64,000 nt of DNA from Arthrobacter sp. ISL-5 (GCF_018613835.1 NZ_JAGGPM010000002.1:1-64000), one strand, 5' to 3'. Positions 8,415-18,847 are shown, counted from the first letter of the stretch. Numbers and translations are program-made. Notes: generated by a model not told the origin, from the letters alone.

Positions 8415-8474
8415 ATGAAGAGTCTGATCCATACCCGCACTTCGGGCCATCGGCTGGCGGTGAGCAACGCATGA
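8415..8474 (+). CDS. possible 19-residue leader peptide overlapping a small membrane ORF
   Basis: An ATG at 8415 with AGGAG 7 nt upstream starts a 19-codon frame that ends in TGA at 8472-8474, overlapping the ATG of the next frame as ATGA. The peptide contains two His and two Arg residues and no recognisable motif. ATGA coupling to the following membrane peptide is the main reason to take it seriously. It could be chance. Confidence 0.3.
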   Translation: MKSLIHTRTSGHRLAVSNA

Positions 8475-8575
8475 TGGCGGGTTGGGCCTACCTCATGGCG
8501 GCCATCATGACAGTCGACTCGCTCTTGCTGGGATTGTTGCTGCTGAACGTGAATTGGCCGAAACGCCGGAAATGA
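8471..8575 (+). CDS. possible 34-residue single-span membrane peptide
   Basis: This frame begins MMAGWAYLMAAIMTV, continues with a leucine-rich segment that would span the membrane once, and ends in the basic tail WPKRRK. Such tiny membrane proteins are common partners or regulators of transporters and sensors, but this one is not recognised. Its ATG overlaps the stop of the preceding micro-ORF, suggesting coupled translation. The composition (hydrophobic helix plus positive-inside tail) is unlikely to be accidental, but expression is unproven. Confidence 0.4.
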   Translation: MMAGWAYLMAAIMTVDSLLLGLLLLNVNWPKRRK

Positions 8576-8592
8576 CCGTGCACCTGACTCTC

Positions 8593-8618
8593 ACAGGTTC
8601 CTGACAGTTTCCGAACAG
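8593..8618 (+). promoter_or_regulatory. three direct repeats with 11-bp period (OmpR/PhoP-type response regulator box)
   Basis: ACAGGTTCC at 8593, ACAGTTTCC at 8604 and ACAG at 8615 recur every 11 bp. This is the layout bound by dimers of OmpR-family response regulators, and TCACAG-type repeats resemble actinobacterial PhoP boxes. The site lies about 100 bp upstream of the secreted protein gene at 8716. No response regulator gene is in this neighbourhood. Confidence 0.4.
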
Positions 8619-8715
8619 CGGTGCCATATCCCGTTGCCTCATCTTTGTGTGAGAGGGCTGAACCAGAGGCCCTTAGCCACAAGCCGTTTCGTACGGCGGA
8701 TCGAGGAGACAGAGC

Positions 8716-9252
8716 ATGTCACGAACGAAGAGAATCACGCTCGGCGTTGCGGCCGGAGCCTTGGCACTGGGCGCCGGACTGGGAGTCACCGGCATGGCCT
8801 CCGCAGCCACCACGCCAACCCCGAGCGCGAGTGCGTCCGCGGACAGCACCGCGTCCGCGGACGGCATGCGGGGCGGCCACAAGGGGGACCGCGGCCAGAT
8901 CGCCGCGGACCTCGCCTCAAAGCTCGGCGTCGAGGAGGCCAAGGTGACCGAGGCGCTCCAGGCGTTCCGGGAGGCCAACAAGCCCACCACTCCGCCGGCC
9001 GAGGGCACCAAGCCGGACCGCACGGCCCAGGACGCGGCGATGGCCAAGTCCTTGGCGACCGCACTCGGTGTCGACGAATCCGAGGTCACCGCGGCGCTGA
9101 CGGAAATCCGCGCCGCCGCCCAGGCGGAGCGCGCGGCCGCCCTGAAGACCAGGCTGGATACGGCAGTCACCGACGGCACCCTGACGCAGGCTGAGGCCGA
9201 TGCCGTCACGAAGGCCGTGGAAAAGGGAGTGATCGGCGGAGGCGGCCACTAG
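8716..9252 (+). CDS. secreted helical protein of unknown function
   Basis: A 178-residue protein with a Sec-type signal peptide (RTKR, a hydrophobic Ala/Gly/Leu stretch, then the likely cleavage ASA-A near residue 30). It continues with a Ser/Ala linker and two or three similar amphipathic segments (LASKLGVEEAKVTEAL, LATALGVDESEVTAAL and a C-terminal relative), suggesting a small helical repeat fold. A GAGGAGA ribosome site precedes the ATG. No catalytic motif is recognised. The Asp/Glu-rich repeats and the direct-repeat box upstream suggest an envelope-stress or metal-related role, but that is only a guess. Confidence 0.8.
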   Translation: MSRTKRITLGVAAGALALGAGLGVTGMASAATTPTPSASASADSTASADGMRGGHKGDRGQIAADLASKLGVEEAKVTEALQAFREANKPTTPPAEGTKPDRTAQDAAMAKSLATALGVDESEVTAALTEIRAAAQAERAAALKTRLDTAVTDGTLTQAEADAVTKAVEKGVIGGGGH

Positions 9253-9287
9253 GCACCGACCCGGCCGGCGCGTGCCGGCCGCATAAA

Positions 9288-9319
9288 GGAATCCCCCGGG
9301 GAATGTCCCGGGGGATTCC
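9288..9319. terminator. bidirectional terminator hairpin
   Basis: A perfect 13-bp stem (9288-9300 with 9307-9319) encloses GAATGT, between two convergent genes ending at 9252 and 9335. On the minus strand it is followed by TCCTTTATG, giving a modest T-rich tail. Confidence 0.85.
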
Positions 9320-9334
9320 ACTTTCAAGTCCGTT

Positions 9335-9868
9335 CTAGCCTTGCTCCAGTTCCACGGTCCAGCTGCCGCCGCTACTTACCGAGGAGCACTTGAACTGCTG
9401 AGGCGCGGCGTTGCCGGCAGTCTCGTCAGTGTAGGAGCCTGCGGTTTCGAAGCTGCCGGCTGTCGCCTTGGCGGTGGACTTGGTGCCCGGCTCGATCACT
9501 GCGGTGGGGTGCTTTTCGATGAGCCGCATCTCGCAGACGGTGTTTGCTTCGTCGAGCAGCTCGGCTTCCTGTGGGCTCACTGCTTTCGGGCTGGCCGGGG
9601 ATGACTGAACTGCCGCGGATGTCTGAACTGCCGGGGAAGCCGGTTCGTCGGAGTTCGCCGGAGAGGTGGAAAATGGGTCAGACGGCTGGGAGGCCGTTGC
9701 ACTTGCCGTCGGGGCGGTTTCCTGGCCTGGCCTGGTGGCCAGCGACGAAACGGCAACGGCAATACCGGCCAGGATCACCAGTACCGCGGCAACGACAATA
9801 AGCAGGAGCCTGCGGCGGGACTTGGCCTGAGCGCCGGGTTCATCGGACGGGCTGGGTTCAACGGACAC
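9335..9868 (-). CDS. single-span membrane-anchored protein of unknown function
   Basis: A protein of about 177 residues with a basic stop-transfer motif (KSRRR), one hydrophobic helix (LLLIVVAAVLVILAGIAVAV), a Ser/Pro/Ala-rich extracytoplasmic linker and a small C-terminal domain with two cysteines (VCEMRL and FKCSSV) that could form a disulphide. I prefer the GTG at 9868, which has AAGAGG 5 nt before it; an ATG at 9934 would add 22 residues without a good ribosome site. No family is recognised. It is convergent with the secreted protein gene at 8716. Confidence 0.7.
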   Translation of the reverse strand: MSVEPSPSDEPGAQAKSRRRLLLIVVAAVLVILAGIAVAVSSLATRPGQETAPTASATASQPSDPFSTSPANSDEPASPAVQTSAAVQSSPASPKAVSPQEAELLDEANTVCEMRLIEKHPTAVIEPGTKSTAKATAGSFETAGSYTDETAGNAAPQQFKCSSVSSGGSWTVELEQG

Positions 9869-10029
9869 GGCGGCCTCTTTCGAAACGCTGGGCAGGCCTC
9901 GAGGGACGGGTGCCTGGCTGGCTGTCACCCTCATTGGCGACGAACGTTTCTGGCAGAATAGCCGCCGCCGTGGCCGTTAACAAGGTTGCTAACAAGGTTG
10001 CGCGGAATTAGCGTTGCGCGCGGCCGTGC

Positions 10030-10701
10030 CTAAAGGACCTTGCGGATGGTCTCTTCGAAGCTCGTGACGTGATGCAAAGCGAGTTCACCGGCCTTGTCGG
10101 CGTCCCCGTCGGCCACCGCCCTGAGGAGCTCCACGTGTTCGGTGATGTGGCCGCTCACGGATGGGACCTTGTCCAGGACCAGGCACCAGATACGCGTTGC
10201 CAGGTTGTCGTAGCGGATCAGGGCGTCTTCCAGATGCGGGTTCGCTGCCGCCTTGTAGATGAGGCGGTGCACCGTGAGGTCGTACTTCATGAGCTCGCGG
10301 GATTCTGCGGGGCCGGGAGCCAGCTCCGCGATGGTCTTGGCAACGCTCAGCAGTTCGCGGCGCATGGCGACGCTGGCCCTCATCGCGGCACGGCGCGCAG
10401 CCAGAGGTTCCAGGAGCTCCCGGATTTCCGAGACGTCGGCCAGCTCGGTCAGGTCAACGTTGGTGGCAAAGGTTCCCCGCCGCGGATAGGACACCACCAG
10501 GTGGTCCACCTCCAGCCGCTTTATCGCCTCCCGCACGGGCGTGCGACCGAAGCCGAGCTCGGCGGCCAGCTGCCCGTCGTTGATAGGTTCGCCCGGCCGG
10601 ATTTCGAGCATGATCAGCTTGTCGCGCAACTGCCGGTAAGCCGCCTCCGCCTGGGACAGTGCTTCGTCCTCGGCGGGAGGCAAGACGGGAAGTGCGTTCA
10701 C
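10030..10701 (-). CDS. GntR family (FCD domain) transcriptional regulator
   Basis: A 223-residue regulator. The N-terminal winged helix-turn-helix (about residues 16-80) contains INDGQLAAELGFGRTPVREAIKRL, the GntR signature. The C-terminal all-helical FCD effector domain includes metal-ligand-type residues (D and H in KYDLTVHRLI, and H near the end). It is divergent from glyA-soxBDAG, separated by 174 bp containing an obvious palindrome, so it is probably the repressor of the sarcosine/glycine operon. The start is GTG at 10701, preceded by ACGGAG. The inducer is not known. Confidence 0.9.
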   Translation of the reverse strand: MNALPVLPPAEDEALSQAEAAYRQLRDKLIMLEIRPGEPINDGQLAAELGFGRTPVREAIKRLEVDHLVVSYPRRGTFATNVDLTELADVSEIRELLEPLAARRAAMRASVAMRRELLSVAKTIAELAPGPAESRELMKYDLTVHRLIYKAAANPHLEDALIRYDNLATRIWCLVLDKVPSVSGHITEHVELLRAVADGDADKAGELALHHVTSFEETIRKVL

Positions 10702-10813
10702 AGCGCGGCTCCGTTCTTCGGTACTGGGGTCCTCTTAGGTACTGGTTCCGAGCTTCAAACGGAAGCCCGGTTCCAATTTACGTCCTGCTATTGACTCTGT
10801 TGTGATTCCGATC

Positions 10814-10860
10814 ATACCATTGTCATCACACTGATATATCAGTTACAGGCAAAATGGTAT
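10814..10860. promoter_or_regulatory. operator region of the glyA-sox operon: nested inverted repeats
   Basis: A perfect 14-bp palindrome ACTGATATATCAGT lies at 10830-10843. It is flanked symmetrically in sequence by ATACCAT (10814-10820) and ATGGTAT (10854-10860), which are inverted repeats of each other. TGGTAT/ATACCA half-sites are typical of FCD-type GntR operators. The cluster ends just before the AAAGGAG ribosome site of glyA, so bound protein would block transcription. The divergent GntR protein is the likely ligand. Confidence 0.6.
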
Positions 10861-10875
10861 TTCAAAGGAGCATCC

Positions 10876-12231
10876 GTGGTTGAGCAGTTGAATGAGCGAC
10901 TTTCCGTAGTCGATCCAGAGGTCGAGCAGGCCGTTGCCCGCGAGCTGGTCCGCCAGCAGTCCACCCTCGAAATGATCGCTTCGGAGAATTTTGCTCCCGC
11001 GGCCGTCATGGAGGCGCAGGGTTCGGTCCTGACCAACAAGTACGCCGAGGGCTACCCGGGCAAGCGCTACTACGGCGGCTGCGAACACGTTGACGTGATC
11101 GAGCAGCTCGCCATCGACCGGGTGAAGGCCCTGTTCGGCGCGGAATTCGCCAACGTCCAGCCGCACTCCGGCGCGCAGGCCAACGCCGCCGCCATGTTCG
11201 CACTGCTGAACCCGGGCGACACCATCATGGGCCTGAACCTGGCACACGGCGGCCACCTCACCCACGGCATGCGCATCAACTTCTCCGGCAAGCTCTACAA
11301 CGTGGTCCCGTACCACGTCCGCGAATCCGACCTCCGCGTGGACATGGCTGAAGTCGAGGCCCTGGCACTTGAGCACAAGCCAAAACTGATCGTGGCCGGC
11401 TGGTCCGCCTACTCCCGCCAGCTCGACTTCGCCGAGTTTCGCCGGATCGCGGACCTCGTGGGCGCCTACCTCATGGTGGACATGGCGCACTTCGCCGGCC
11501 TGGTCGCGGCTGGGCTGCACCCCAACCCGGTGCCGTACGCCGACGTCGTCACCACCACGACCCACAAGACCCTGGGCGGACCGCGCGGCGGAGTCATCCT
11601 CGCCAAGGAGCAGTACGCCAAGAAGATCAACAGCGCCGTTTTCCCGGGCCAGCAGGGCGGCCCGCTGGAGCACGTCATCGCCGCCAAGGCCGTGGCCTTC
11701 AAGCTGGCAGCCGGCCCGGAATTCAAGGAACGCCAGGAACGCGTCCTCGAGGGAGCCAAGCTCCTCGCCCAACGGTTCCTGCAGGATGACGTGGCAGCGG
11801 CCGGCATCTCCGTGGTCAACGGCGGCACCGACGTCCACCTGGTCCTCGTGGACCTGCGGAACTCGGAACTCGACGGCCAGCAGGCCGAAGACGTGCTGCA
11901 CCGGATCGGCATCACCGTCAACCGCAACGCCGTCCCGTTCGACCCCCGCCCGCCGATGGTCTCCTCCGGACTCCGCGTCGGAACACCGGCACTCGCCACC
12001 CGCGGCTTCGGTGCCGCCGACTTCACCGAAGTGGCGGACATTATTGCGACGGCGCTCATCTCCGCCGCCGGCGGTGGCACGGACGGCGTCGGAACCCTGG
12101 CGGAGGACACCGCCGTCGAACTCGGCGCCCGGGTCACGGCGCTGGCCGACCGGTTCCCCCTCTACCCGCACCTGAACAGCGGCACCAAGATTGCCGACTT
12201 CGAAGCAGACTTGATTGGAGCAGCCCAGTGA
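10876..12231 (+). CDS. glyA: serine hydroxymethyltransferase
   Basis: A 451-residue PLP enzyme that interconverts glycine plus methylene-tetrahydrofolate and serine. The PLP lysine is K231 in [14 protein letters not shown], and the active-site motifs ASENF and HSGAQAN are present. The start is GTG with AAAGGAG upstream. It is the first gene of an operon and overlaps soxB by 4 nt. In this context it uses the glycine and the methylene-folate made by sarcosine oxidase to form serine. It is probably a catabolic paralogue of the housekeeping enzyme. Confidence 0.96.
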   Translation: MVEQLNERLSVVDPEVEQAVARELVRQQSTLEMIASENFAPAAVMEAQGSVLTNKYAEGYPGKRYYGGCEHVDVIEQLAIDRVKALFGAEFANVQPHSGAQANAAAMFALLNPGDTIMGLNLAHGGHLTHGMRINFSGKLYNVVPYHVRESDLRVDMAEVEALALEHKPKLIVAGWSAYSRQLDFAEFRRIADLVGAYLMVDMAHFAGLVAAGLHPNPVPYADVVTTTTHKTLGGPRGGVILAKEQYAKKINSAVFPGQQGGPLEHVIAAKAVAFKLAAGPEFKERQERVLEGAKLLAQRFLQDDVAAAGISVVNGGTDVHLVLVDLRNSELDGQQAEDVLHRIGITVNRNAVPFDPRPPMVSSGLRVGTPALATRGFGAADFTEVADIIATALISAAGGGTDGVGTLAEDTAVELGARVTALADRFPLYPHLNSGTKIADFEADLIGAAQ

Positions 12232-13448
12232 GCACCCACCAGCTCCCGGAACACCCGGAATTCCTCTGGCACAACCCGGAGCCCAAGTCCTCCTATGACG
12301 CCGTGATCGTGGGCGGCGGCGGGCACGGTCTGGCCACCGCCTACTTCCTGGCCAAGAACCACGGCATGACCAACATCGCCGTCCTGGAAAAGGGCTGGCT
12401 GGCCGGCGGCAACATGGCGCGGAACACCACCATCATCCGTTCCAACTACCTCTGGGACGAGAGCGCAGCCATCTACGAGCACGCCCTGAAGCTCTGGGAA
12501 ATCCTGCCGGAGGAGCTCGAATACGACTTCCTGTTCAGCCAGCGCGGCGTCATGAACCTCGCCCACACCCTGGGTGATGTCCGCGAAAGCATCCGGCGCG
12601 TGGGGGCAAACAAGCTCAACGGCGTGGACGCGGAGTGGCTGGAACCGGACCAGGTCAAGGAACTCTGCCCCATCCTGAACATCAGCGACAACATCCGCTA
12701 CCCCGTTATGGGTGCCACCTACCAGCCCCGTGCCGGCATCGCCAAGCACGATCACGTGGCGTGGGCCTTCGCCCGCAAGTGCGACGAACTGGGCGTGGAC
12801 ATCATCCAGAACTGCGAAGTCACCGGCTTCCTCAAGGACGGCAACCGCGTGGTGGGCGTCAAGACCAACCGCGGCACCATCAACACCGAAAAGGTGGGCC
12901 TGTGCGCCGCCGGGCACAGCTCGGTCCTGGCGGAAATGGCCGGCTTCCGGCTCCCCATCCAGTCCCACCCCCTGCAGGCGCTGGTCTCCGAACTGCACGA
13001 ACCGGTCCACCCCACCGTGGTGATGTCCAACCACGTGCACGTCTACGTCTCCCAGGCCCACAAGGGCGAACTGGTGATGGGCGCCGGCGTCGACTCCTAC
13101 AACGGCTACGGCCAGCGCGGATCCTTCCACGTGATCGAGCACCAGATGGCAGCCGCCGTCGAGCTGTTCCCCATCTTCGCCCGGGCACACGTGCTCCGGA
13201 CCTGGGGCGGCATCGTGGACACCACGCTGGATGCCTCGCCCATCATGGGCACCACCCCCGTGGACAACATGTTCGTCAACTGCGGCTGGGGGACCGGCGG
13301 GTTCAAGGGGACCCCCGCTGCCGGACTCACGTTCGCGCACACCATCGCCACGGGCGCCCCGCACAAGCTCAACAAGCCTTTTGCGTTGGAGCGCTTCGAA
13401 ACCGGGGCGCTGATCGACGAACACGGCGCAGCCGCCGTCGCCCACTAG
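12228..13448 (+). CDS. soxB: sarcosine oxidase beta subunit
   Basis: A 406-residue FAD oxidoreductase (DAO fold). The dinucleotide motif [16 protein letters not shown] lies near residues 25-40, and H174 in [11 protein letters not shown] corresponds to the region where heterotetrameric sarcosine oxidases covalently bind FMN. The enzyme demethylates sarcosine to glycine, passing the methyl carbon to tetrahydrofolate. The GTG start overlaps the glyA stop (GTGA), so translation is coupled. soxD, soxA and soxG follow, giving a complete heterotetramer. Confidence 0.95.
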   Translation: MSTHQLPEHPEFLWHNPEPKSSYDAVIVGGGGHGLATAYFLAKNHGMTNIAVLEKGWLAGGNMARNTTIIRSNYLWDESAAIYEHALKLWEILPEELEYDFLFSQRGVMNLAHTLGDVRESIRRVGANKLNGVDAEWLEPDQVKELCPILNISDNIRYPVMGATYQPRAGIAKHDHVAWAFARKCDELGVDIIQNCEVTGFLKDGNRVVGVKTNRGTINTEKVGLCAAGHSSVLAEMAGFRLPIQSHPLQALVSELHEPVHPTVVMSNHVHVYVSQAHKGELVMGAGVDSYNGYGQRGSFHVIEHQMAAAVELFPIFARAHVLRTWGGIVDTTLDASPIMGTTPVDNMFVNCGWGTGGFKGTPAAGLTFAHTIATGAPHKLNKPFALERFETGALIDEHGAAAVAH

Positions 13449-13475
13449 CCGCCGTCCCATAGAAAGAAGACGCAC

Positions 13476-13898
13476 ATGCTGCTTATCTCATGCCCCAACT
13501 GCGGCTCGCGCGACGAGACCGAATTCCACTACGGCGGCCAGGCCCACGTACCGTACCCGGAAAACCCGAACGAGCTGAACGACCGCGAATGGGCCGAATA
13601 CCTGTTCTACCGGGACAACACCAAGGGAACGTTCGCCGAACGCTGGCTCCACAGCACCGGCTGCCGCCAGTGGTTCAACATGCTCCGTGACACGGTCACG
13701 TACGACATTCAGGCCGTCTACCCGATGGGCGCGCCCCGGCCTTCGACGGCGGTCCCGGCAGCCCCCGAATCCGGCACTGCCAGCCTCGCCGCTGACAGCA
13801 CCACCACCGGGACCACCGCGCCCAGCACCTCTGCAACCAGCACTGCCCCAGGCATCACTAAGTCCGGCACCACCGCCCCGGAAGGAGCAACCAAGTGA
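13476..13898 (+). CDS. soxD: sarcosine oxidase delta subunit with extended Thr/Ser/Ala-rich tail
   Basis: A 140-residue small subunit. The zinc-binding N-terminus [17 protein letters not shown] (C6, C9) and the conserved core with [13 protein letters not shown] are intact; the remaining zinc ligands come from the core. The typical subunit ends near residue 95. Here about 45 further residues rich in Thr, Ser, Pro and Ala follow, with no counterpart expected in the folded complex. An AAAGAAG ribosome site precedes the ATG. The stop overlaps the soxA GTG. Confidence 0.93.
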   Translation: MLLISCPNCGSRDETEFHYGGQAHVPYPENPNELNDREWAEYLFYRDNTKGTFAERWLHSTGCRQWFNMLRDTVTYDIQAVYPMGAPRPSTAVPAAPESGTASLAADSTTTGTTAPSTSATSTAPGITKSGTTAPEGATK

Positions 13899-16843
13899 CT
13901 TCCCAGAACGCCCGCCTCGCCGCCGGCGGACGCATCGACCGCAGCATCTCCTGGCGTTTCACCGTGGACGGCGAGGAATACACCGGCCACCCCGGCGACA
14001 CGCTCGCCTCGGCCCTGCTCGCCAACGGCCGGATCGCCGTCGGCAATTCCCTCTACGAGGACCGGCCCCGCGGCATCCTGGCCGCCGGGGTGGAGGAACC
14101 GAACGCGCTGGTCCGGATCGAGCCGAGGTTCGCCGGCCACGTGGCAGAGTCCATGCTCCCGGCCACCACCGTCACCCTGGTGGACGGACTGAAGGCTGGC
14201 CTGCTGAACGGCCTGGGACGGCTGGACCCGGAGGATGACCGCGCTGAGTACGACAAGAAGTACGTCCACACGGACGTCCTGGTGGTCGGCGGCGGCCCCG
14301 CCGGCCTGGCAGCGGCACGCGAGGCCGTGCGCACCGGTGCCCGCGTGATCCTGATGGACGACCAGCCCGAGCTGGGCGGCACGCTCCTCTCCGGATCCAC
14401 GGCGCCTGACCTGGCCGACACCATCGAGGGCATGCCGGCCCTGGAATGGGTGGCGGACGTCGAAGCCGAGCTCGTCTCCGCGGCCGATTGCACCGTCCTG
14501 AACCGCACCACGGCCTTCGGCGCCTACGACGCCAACTACGTCATCGCCGTCCAGAACCGCACCGACCACCTGTCCAGCCCGGCAGCTCCCGGGGTGTCCC
14601 GCCAGCGGATTTGGCACATCCGTGCCAATCAGGTGGTCCTGGCTCCCGGCGCCCATGAACGGCCTTTGGTCTTCGAGAACAACGACCGCCCCGGCATCAT
14701 GCTCGCCTCGGCCGTCCGCAGCTACCTCAACCGCTACGCCGTCGCCGCCGGGCAGCGCGTTGTCATCGGCACCACCAACGACACCGCCTATGCCCTGGCC
14801 GCGGACCTGCGCGCCGCCGGCGTCAAGGTCGCGGCCGTCGTCGACGCCCGTCCCCGCCTCACCCCGGTGGCTGCCGCCGCCGTCGAGGCCGGCACCCGGG
14901 TGCTGATCGGCAGCGCCGTGGCCAACACCGCTTCCTCCGGGTCCGGCGACGGCCGGCTGAGCTCCGTGACCGTCCGCAGCATCAACGACGACGGCGAGCT
15001 CACCTCCGGCATCGAAGAGATCGCCTGCGACCTGCTGGCAGTCTCCGGCGGCTGGAGCCCGCTGGTGCACCTGCACTCGCAGCGGCAGGGAAAGCTGCGC
15101 TGGGACGAGGACCTGGCGGCGTTCGTGCCGAGCACCGTGGTCCCGAACCAGCAGACCATTGGCTCGGGTCGCGGCAGCTTCGAACTCGAGGACTGCCTCG
15201 CCGAAGGCATCTCGGCCGGAGCCTCGGCCGCGATCGCGGCCGGCTTCGAATCCGCCGTCGAGCCGTCCGTGATCGGCGAGCCGAAAGCGTCCGCCCCGAC
15301 CCGCCAGCTGTGGCTGGTCCCGGGGCAGTCCGGCACGCCGGACGACTGGCACCACCACTTCGTCGACTTCCAGCGCGACCAGAGCGTGGCCGATGTCCTC
15401 CGCTCCACCGGGGCCGGCATGCGGTCCGTGGAGCACATCAAGCGCTACACCTCCATCAGCACCGCGAACGACCAGGGCAAGACCTCCGGCGTCAACGCGA
15501 TCGGCGTCATCGCCGCCGCGCTCCGGCAGGCCGGCGAGGCGTCCCGGGGCATCGGCGACATTGGCACCACCACCTACCGCGCGCCGTTCACCCCGGTGGC
15601 CTTCGCGGCACTGGCCGGACGCCAGCGCGGCGAACTGTTCGACCCCGCCCGCGTCACGTCCATCCACCCGTGGCACGTTGCACAGGGCGCGCTGTTCGAG
15701 GACGTGGGGCAGTGGAAGCGGCCCTGGTACTACCCGCAGTCCGGCGAGGACATGGACACCGCCGTGCTGCGCGAGTGCGCCGCCGTCCGCGAGTCCGTGG
15801 GTTTCATGGACGCCACCACGCTCGGCAAGATTGAAATCCGGGGCAAGGACGCCGGTGAGTTCCTCAACCGGATCTACACCAACGCGTTCAAGAAGCTCGC
15901 TCCGGGTTCTGCCCGCTACGGTGTCATGTGCATGGCGGACGGCATGATTTTCGACGACGGCGTGACCCTTCGCCTCGACGAGGACCGGTTCTTCATGACC
16001 ACCACCACCGGCGGCGCCGCGAAGGTGCTGGACTGGCTGGAGGAATGGCTGCAGACCGAATGGCCCGAACTGGACGTGCACTGCACCTCGGTGACCGAAC
16101 AGTGGAGCACCATTGCCGTCGTCGGGCCCAAATCCCGCGCGGTGATCGCCAAGGTGGCACCCGAACTCGCCGCCAACGGCGGGCTCGACGCCGAGGCGTT
16201 TCCGTTCATGACCTTCCGCGAAACCACGCTCGCCTCCGGCGTGCAGGCGCGGATCTGCCGGATTTCGTTCTCCGGCGAACTGGCCTACGAGATCAACGTG
16301 CCGTCCTGGTACGGGTTGAACACCTGGGAAGCCGTGGCCGCAGCAGGCGCCGAGTTCGACATCACCCCGTACGGCACCGAAACCATGCACGTGCTCCGGG
16401 CCGAGAAGGGCTACCCGATTGTCGGGCAGGACACCGACGGCACCGTCACGCCGCAGGATGCCGGCATGGAATGGGTCGTCTCAAAGGCCAAGGACTTCAT
16501 CGGCAAGCGCTCCTACGCCAGGGCAGACGCCCAGCGCGAGGACCGCAAGCACCTCGTCAGTGTCCTGCCCGTGGACGGTTCACTCCGGTTGCCGGAAGGA
16601 ACCCAGCTGGTGGAGAAGGGTATCCCGGTGAACCCGGCCTACGGACCCGTGCCCATGCAGGGCTTCGTGACCTCGAGCTACCACAGCGCCGCGCTTGGAA
16701 GGTCGTTCGCACTGGCGCTGATCAAGAACGGCCGCAACCGCATCGGTGAGACCCTCGTGGCCGCAGCCGGCGACCAGTTGGTTGATGTCGTCGTCGCCGA
16801 AACCGTACTTTTTGACCCCGAAGGGACCCGCAAAGATGGCTAA
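13895..16843 (+). CDS. soxA: sarcosine oxidase alpha subunit
   Basis: A 982-residue subunit with the usual order. It opens with a ferredoxin-like 2Fe-2S-type fold without cluster (about 15-115), then an NAD-binding Rossmann region with [18 protein letters not shown] near residue 128, a middle flavoprotein region, and a C-terminal folate-binding aminomethyltransferase domain from about residue 600 (for example [13 protein letters not shown]). It transfers the sarcosine methyl carbon to tetrahydrofolate as methylene-THF. The GTG start overlaps the soxD stop, and the 3' end overlaps the soxG start by 8 nt. All features are normal for the heterotetrameric enzyme. Confidence 0.96.
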   Translation: MTSQNARLAAGGRIDRSISWRFTVDGEEYTGHPGDTLASALLANGRIAVGNSLYEDRPRGILAAGVEEPNALVRIEPRFAGHVAESMLPATTVTLVDGLKAGLLNGLGRLDPEDDRAEYDKKYVHTDVLVVGGGPAGLAAAREAVRTGARVILMDDQPELGGTLLSGSTAPDLADTIEGMPALEWVADVEAELVSAADCTVLNRTTAFGAYDANYVIAVQNRTDHLSSPAAPGVSRQRIWHIRANQVVLAPGAHERPLVFENNDRPGIMLASAVRSYLNRYAVAAGQRVVIGTTNDTAYALAADLRAAGVKVAAVVDARPRLTPVAAAAVEAGTRVLIGSAVANTASSGSGDGRLSSVTVRSINDDGELTSGIEEIACDLLAVSGGWSPLVHLHSQRQGKLRWDEDLAAFVPSTVVPNQQTIGSGRGSFELEDCLAEGISAGASAAIAAGFESAVEPSVIGEPKASAPTRQLWLVPGQSGTPDDWHHHFVDFQRDQSVADVLRSTGAGMRSVEHIKRYTSISTANDQGKTSGVNAIGVIAAALRQAGEASRGIGDIGTTTYRAPFTPVAFAALAGRQRGELFDPARVTSIHPWHVAQGALFEDVGQWKRPWYYPQSGEDMDTAVLRECAAVRESVGFMDATTLGKIEIRGKDAGEFLNRIYTNAFKKLAPGSARYGVMCMADGMIFDDGVTLRLDEDRFFMTTTTGGAAKVLDWLEEWLQTEWPELDVHCTSVTEQWSTIAVVGPKSRAVIAKVAPELAANGGLDAEAFPFMTFRETTLASGVQARICRISFSGELAYEINVPSWYGLNTWEAVAAAGAEFDITPYGTETMHVLRAEKGYPIVGQDTDGTVTPQDAGMEWVVSKAKDFIGKRSYARADAQREDRKHLVSVLPVDGSLRLPEGTQLVEKGIPVNPAYGPVPMQGFVTSSYHSAALGRSFALALIKNGRNRIGETLVAAAGDQLVDVVVAETVLFDPEGTRKDG

Positions 16844-17471
16844 CACCGCAGCATTCGCAGGCATCAATGGACTCCGGGAAATCCGCCGCAGCCCGGCCTC
16901 CCATCTGGCCAAGGCGATGGAGACCGGCTCCGTTCCAGGGACGGTGGCCCTCAAGGAGGGCCCGTTCCAGACCATGGCCGGCGTCCGGGTGGATCCGAAC
17001 TCCGAGGAAGGCGCCCGGATCGCGTCCGTGGCCGGCGGCCTGCCGGCACGCTGCGGCGAGGTCGGCGGCAAGGAGGGTGTGAGCGTTCTGTGGCTCGGCC
17101 CGTCCGAGTTCCTGGTCGTGGCTCCGGAAGAGGCGCACGACTCCCTGGGCGGAGACCTCATTGGCTCCCTCACAGCCGCCCTGGGCGACGCCCCGGGGCA
17201 GGTGGTGGACCTCTCCGCCAACCGCACCACGTTCGAGCTCAGCGGCCCCCGTGCCCGTGCCGTGCTGGAGAAGGGCTGCGCCCTGGACCTGCACCCGCGC
17301 AGCTTCACGCCCGGTACCGCCGTGTCGACCGAGGTGGGCAACATCCCCGTCGCCCTGCTGAAATCCGGGGAGGAAAGCTTCCGGCTCTTCCCCCGCGCTT
17401 CATTCGCGGATTACCTGGGCCGGTGGCTCCTGGACGCCATGAGGGAGTTCGCTTCACCCGAGGTGCCCTGA
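16836..17471 (+). CDS. soxG: sarcosine oxidase gamma subunit
   Basis: A 211-residue subunit of the GcvT-like fold that packs against SoxA. Recognisable features are [48 protein letters not shown] and the C-terminal [14 protein letters not shown] took the ATG at 16836, overlapping the last 8 nt of soxA, with GAAGGGA upstream; longer in-frame starts would read through soxA sequence. It completes soxBDAG. Its TGA overlaps the ATG of sdaA by one base. Confidence 0.94.
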   Translation: MANTAAFAGINGLREIRRSPASHLAKAMETGSVPGTVALKEGPFQTMAGVRVDPNSEEGARIASVAGGLPARCGEVGGKEGVSVLWLGPSEFLVVAPEEAHDSLGGDLIGSLTAALGDAPGQVVDLSANRTTFELSGPRARAVLEKGCALDLHPRSFTPGTAVSTEVGNIPVALLKSGEESFRLFPRASFADYLGRWLLDAMREFASPEVP

Positions 17472-18844
17472 TGGCGCTCAGCGCGCTGGACCTGTTCTCC
17501 GTTGGCATCGGGCCGTCGTCGTCACACACGGTCGGCCCGATGCGGGCAGCGAAGCTGTTCGCCGACAGCCTAAAAGGTGATGGTCACCTGGCTGCCACGG
17601 TCCGGGTCCAGGCCGAACTGTTCGGGTCGCTCGGTGCCACCGGCCGCGGCCACGGCTCCGACAAAGCCGTGGTCCTGGGCCTCCAGGGCCTGGAACCGGA
17701 AACCGTGGACACGTCCACCGCCGACGATCAGGTGGCTGCGGCCGCCCTCAACGCTGAACTCCGGATCGGCGGGCACCACCGGGTGGACTTCAACTGGGAC
17801 GAGGATGTGGTGCTGCACCGCCGCAAATCTTTGCCGGCCCACCCCAACGGAATGACCTTCCGGGCACTGGATCACACCGGCGCCGTAGTCAGCGAACGAA
17901 GCTTCTACTCCATTGGCGGCGGCTTCGTTGTTGACGGCGACGCCGACGCCGGCGACCAGGTGGTGGCGGACGACACCCCGCTGCCGTACCCCTTCACCAC
18001 GGCCGACCAACTCCTGGCGATCTGCCGGCGTGAAAGCATGTCGATTTCCGACGTGATGCTCGCCAACGAGCTGGTCTGGCGCAGCGAAGCAGAACTCCGC
18101 GAGAAACTGCTGGGGCTCTGGGCCGTCATGCGCGAATGCGTGGACAACGGCTGCGCCGCGGAAGGGATCCTGCCCGGCGGGCTGAAAGTCAGGCGCCGGG
18201 CGCCGTCGTTGTTCCGCACGCTGACCGCGGACACCGGCGTCACCGACCCGCTGCGGGCCATGGAGTGGGTGAACCTCTTCGCGCTGGCCGTCAACGAGGA
18301 AAACGCCGCCGGCGGTCGCATCGTCACCGCCCCCACCAACGGCGCAGCCGGCATCGTGCCGGCGGTGCTGCACTACTACGTCAAGTTTGTTCCGGGAGCG
18401 GACGACGACGGTGTGGTCCGCTTCCTGCTGGCCGCGGCCGCCGTCGGAATCCTTTTCAAGATCAACGCCTCCATCTCCGGCGCGGAAGTGGGCTGCCAGG
18501 GCGAGGTGGGCTCGGCCTGTTCCATGGCGGCCGCCGGGCTGTGCGAGGTGCTGGGCGGCATCCCCGAACAGGTGGAAAACGCCGCCGAGGTGGGGATCGA
18601 GCACAACCTCGGCCTGACCTGCGATCCAGTGGGCGGCCTAGTGCAGATCCCCTGCATCGAACGGAACGCGATCGCCAGCGTGAAGGCCATCAACGCCGCG
18701 CGGCTGGCGCTGCACGGCGACGGCAGCCACAAGGTGTCGCTGGACAAAGCTATCAAAACCATGCGTGAGACAGGAGCGGATATGAAAACCAAATACAAGG
18801 AGACGTCCCGAGGGGGCCTCGCCGTGAATGTGATCGAGTGCTGA
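17471..18844 (+). CDS. sdaA: L-serine ammonia-lyase (iron-sulfur type)
   Basis: A 457-residue single-chain serine dehydratase with beta and alpha domains fused. The signature SSSHTVGPM is at about residues 16-24. Cluster cysteines are in [10 protein letters not shown] (near 342), TCDPVGG (near 384) and IPCIERN (near 395). It deaminates serine to pyruvate and ammonia. It is the outlet of this operon: sarcosine to glycine (Sox), glycine to serine (GlyA), serine to pyruvate. The start overlaps the soxG stop. Confidence 0.95.
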   Translation: MALSALDLFSVGIGPSSSHTVGPMRAAKLFADSLKGDGHLAATVRVQAELFGSLGATGRGHGSDKAVVLGLQGLEPETVDTSTADDQVAAAALNAELRIGGHHRVDFNWDEDVVLHRRKSLPAHPNGMTFRALDHTGAVVSERSFYSIGGGFVVDGDADAGDQVVADDTPLPYPFTTADQLLAICRRESMSISDVMLANELVWRSEAELREKLLGLWAVMRECVDNGCAAEGILPGGLKVRRRAPSLFRTLTADTGVTDPLRAMEWVNLFALAVNEENAAGGRIVTAPTNGAAGIVPAVLHYYVKFVPGADDDGVVRFLLAAAAVGILFKINASISGAEVGCQGEVGSACSMAAAGLCEVLGGIPEQVENAAEVGIEHNLGLTCDPVGGLVQIPCIERNAIASVKAINAARLALHGDGSHKVSLDKAIKTMRETGADMKTKYKETSRGGLAVNVIEC

Positions 18845-18847
18845 GCC

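Noticed and set aside
13718..16390. 890-codon leftward open frame opposite soxD and soxA
   Set aside because: It is antisense to the complete sarcosine oxidase alpha subunit, with no recognisable motif; long mirror frames are expected at this GC content.
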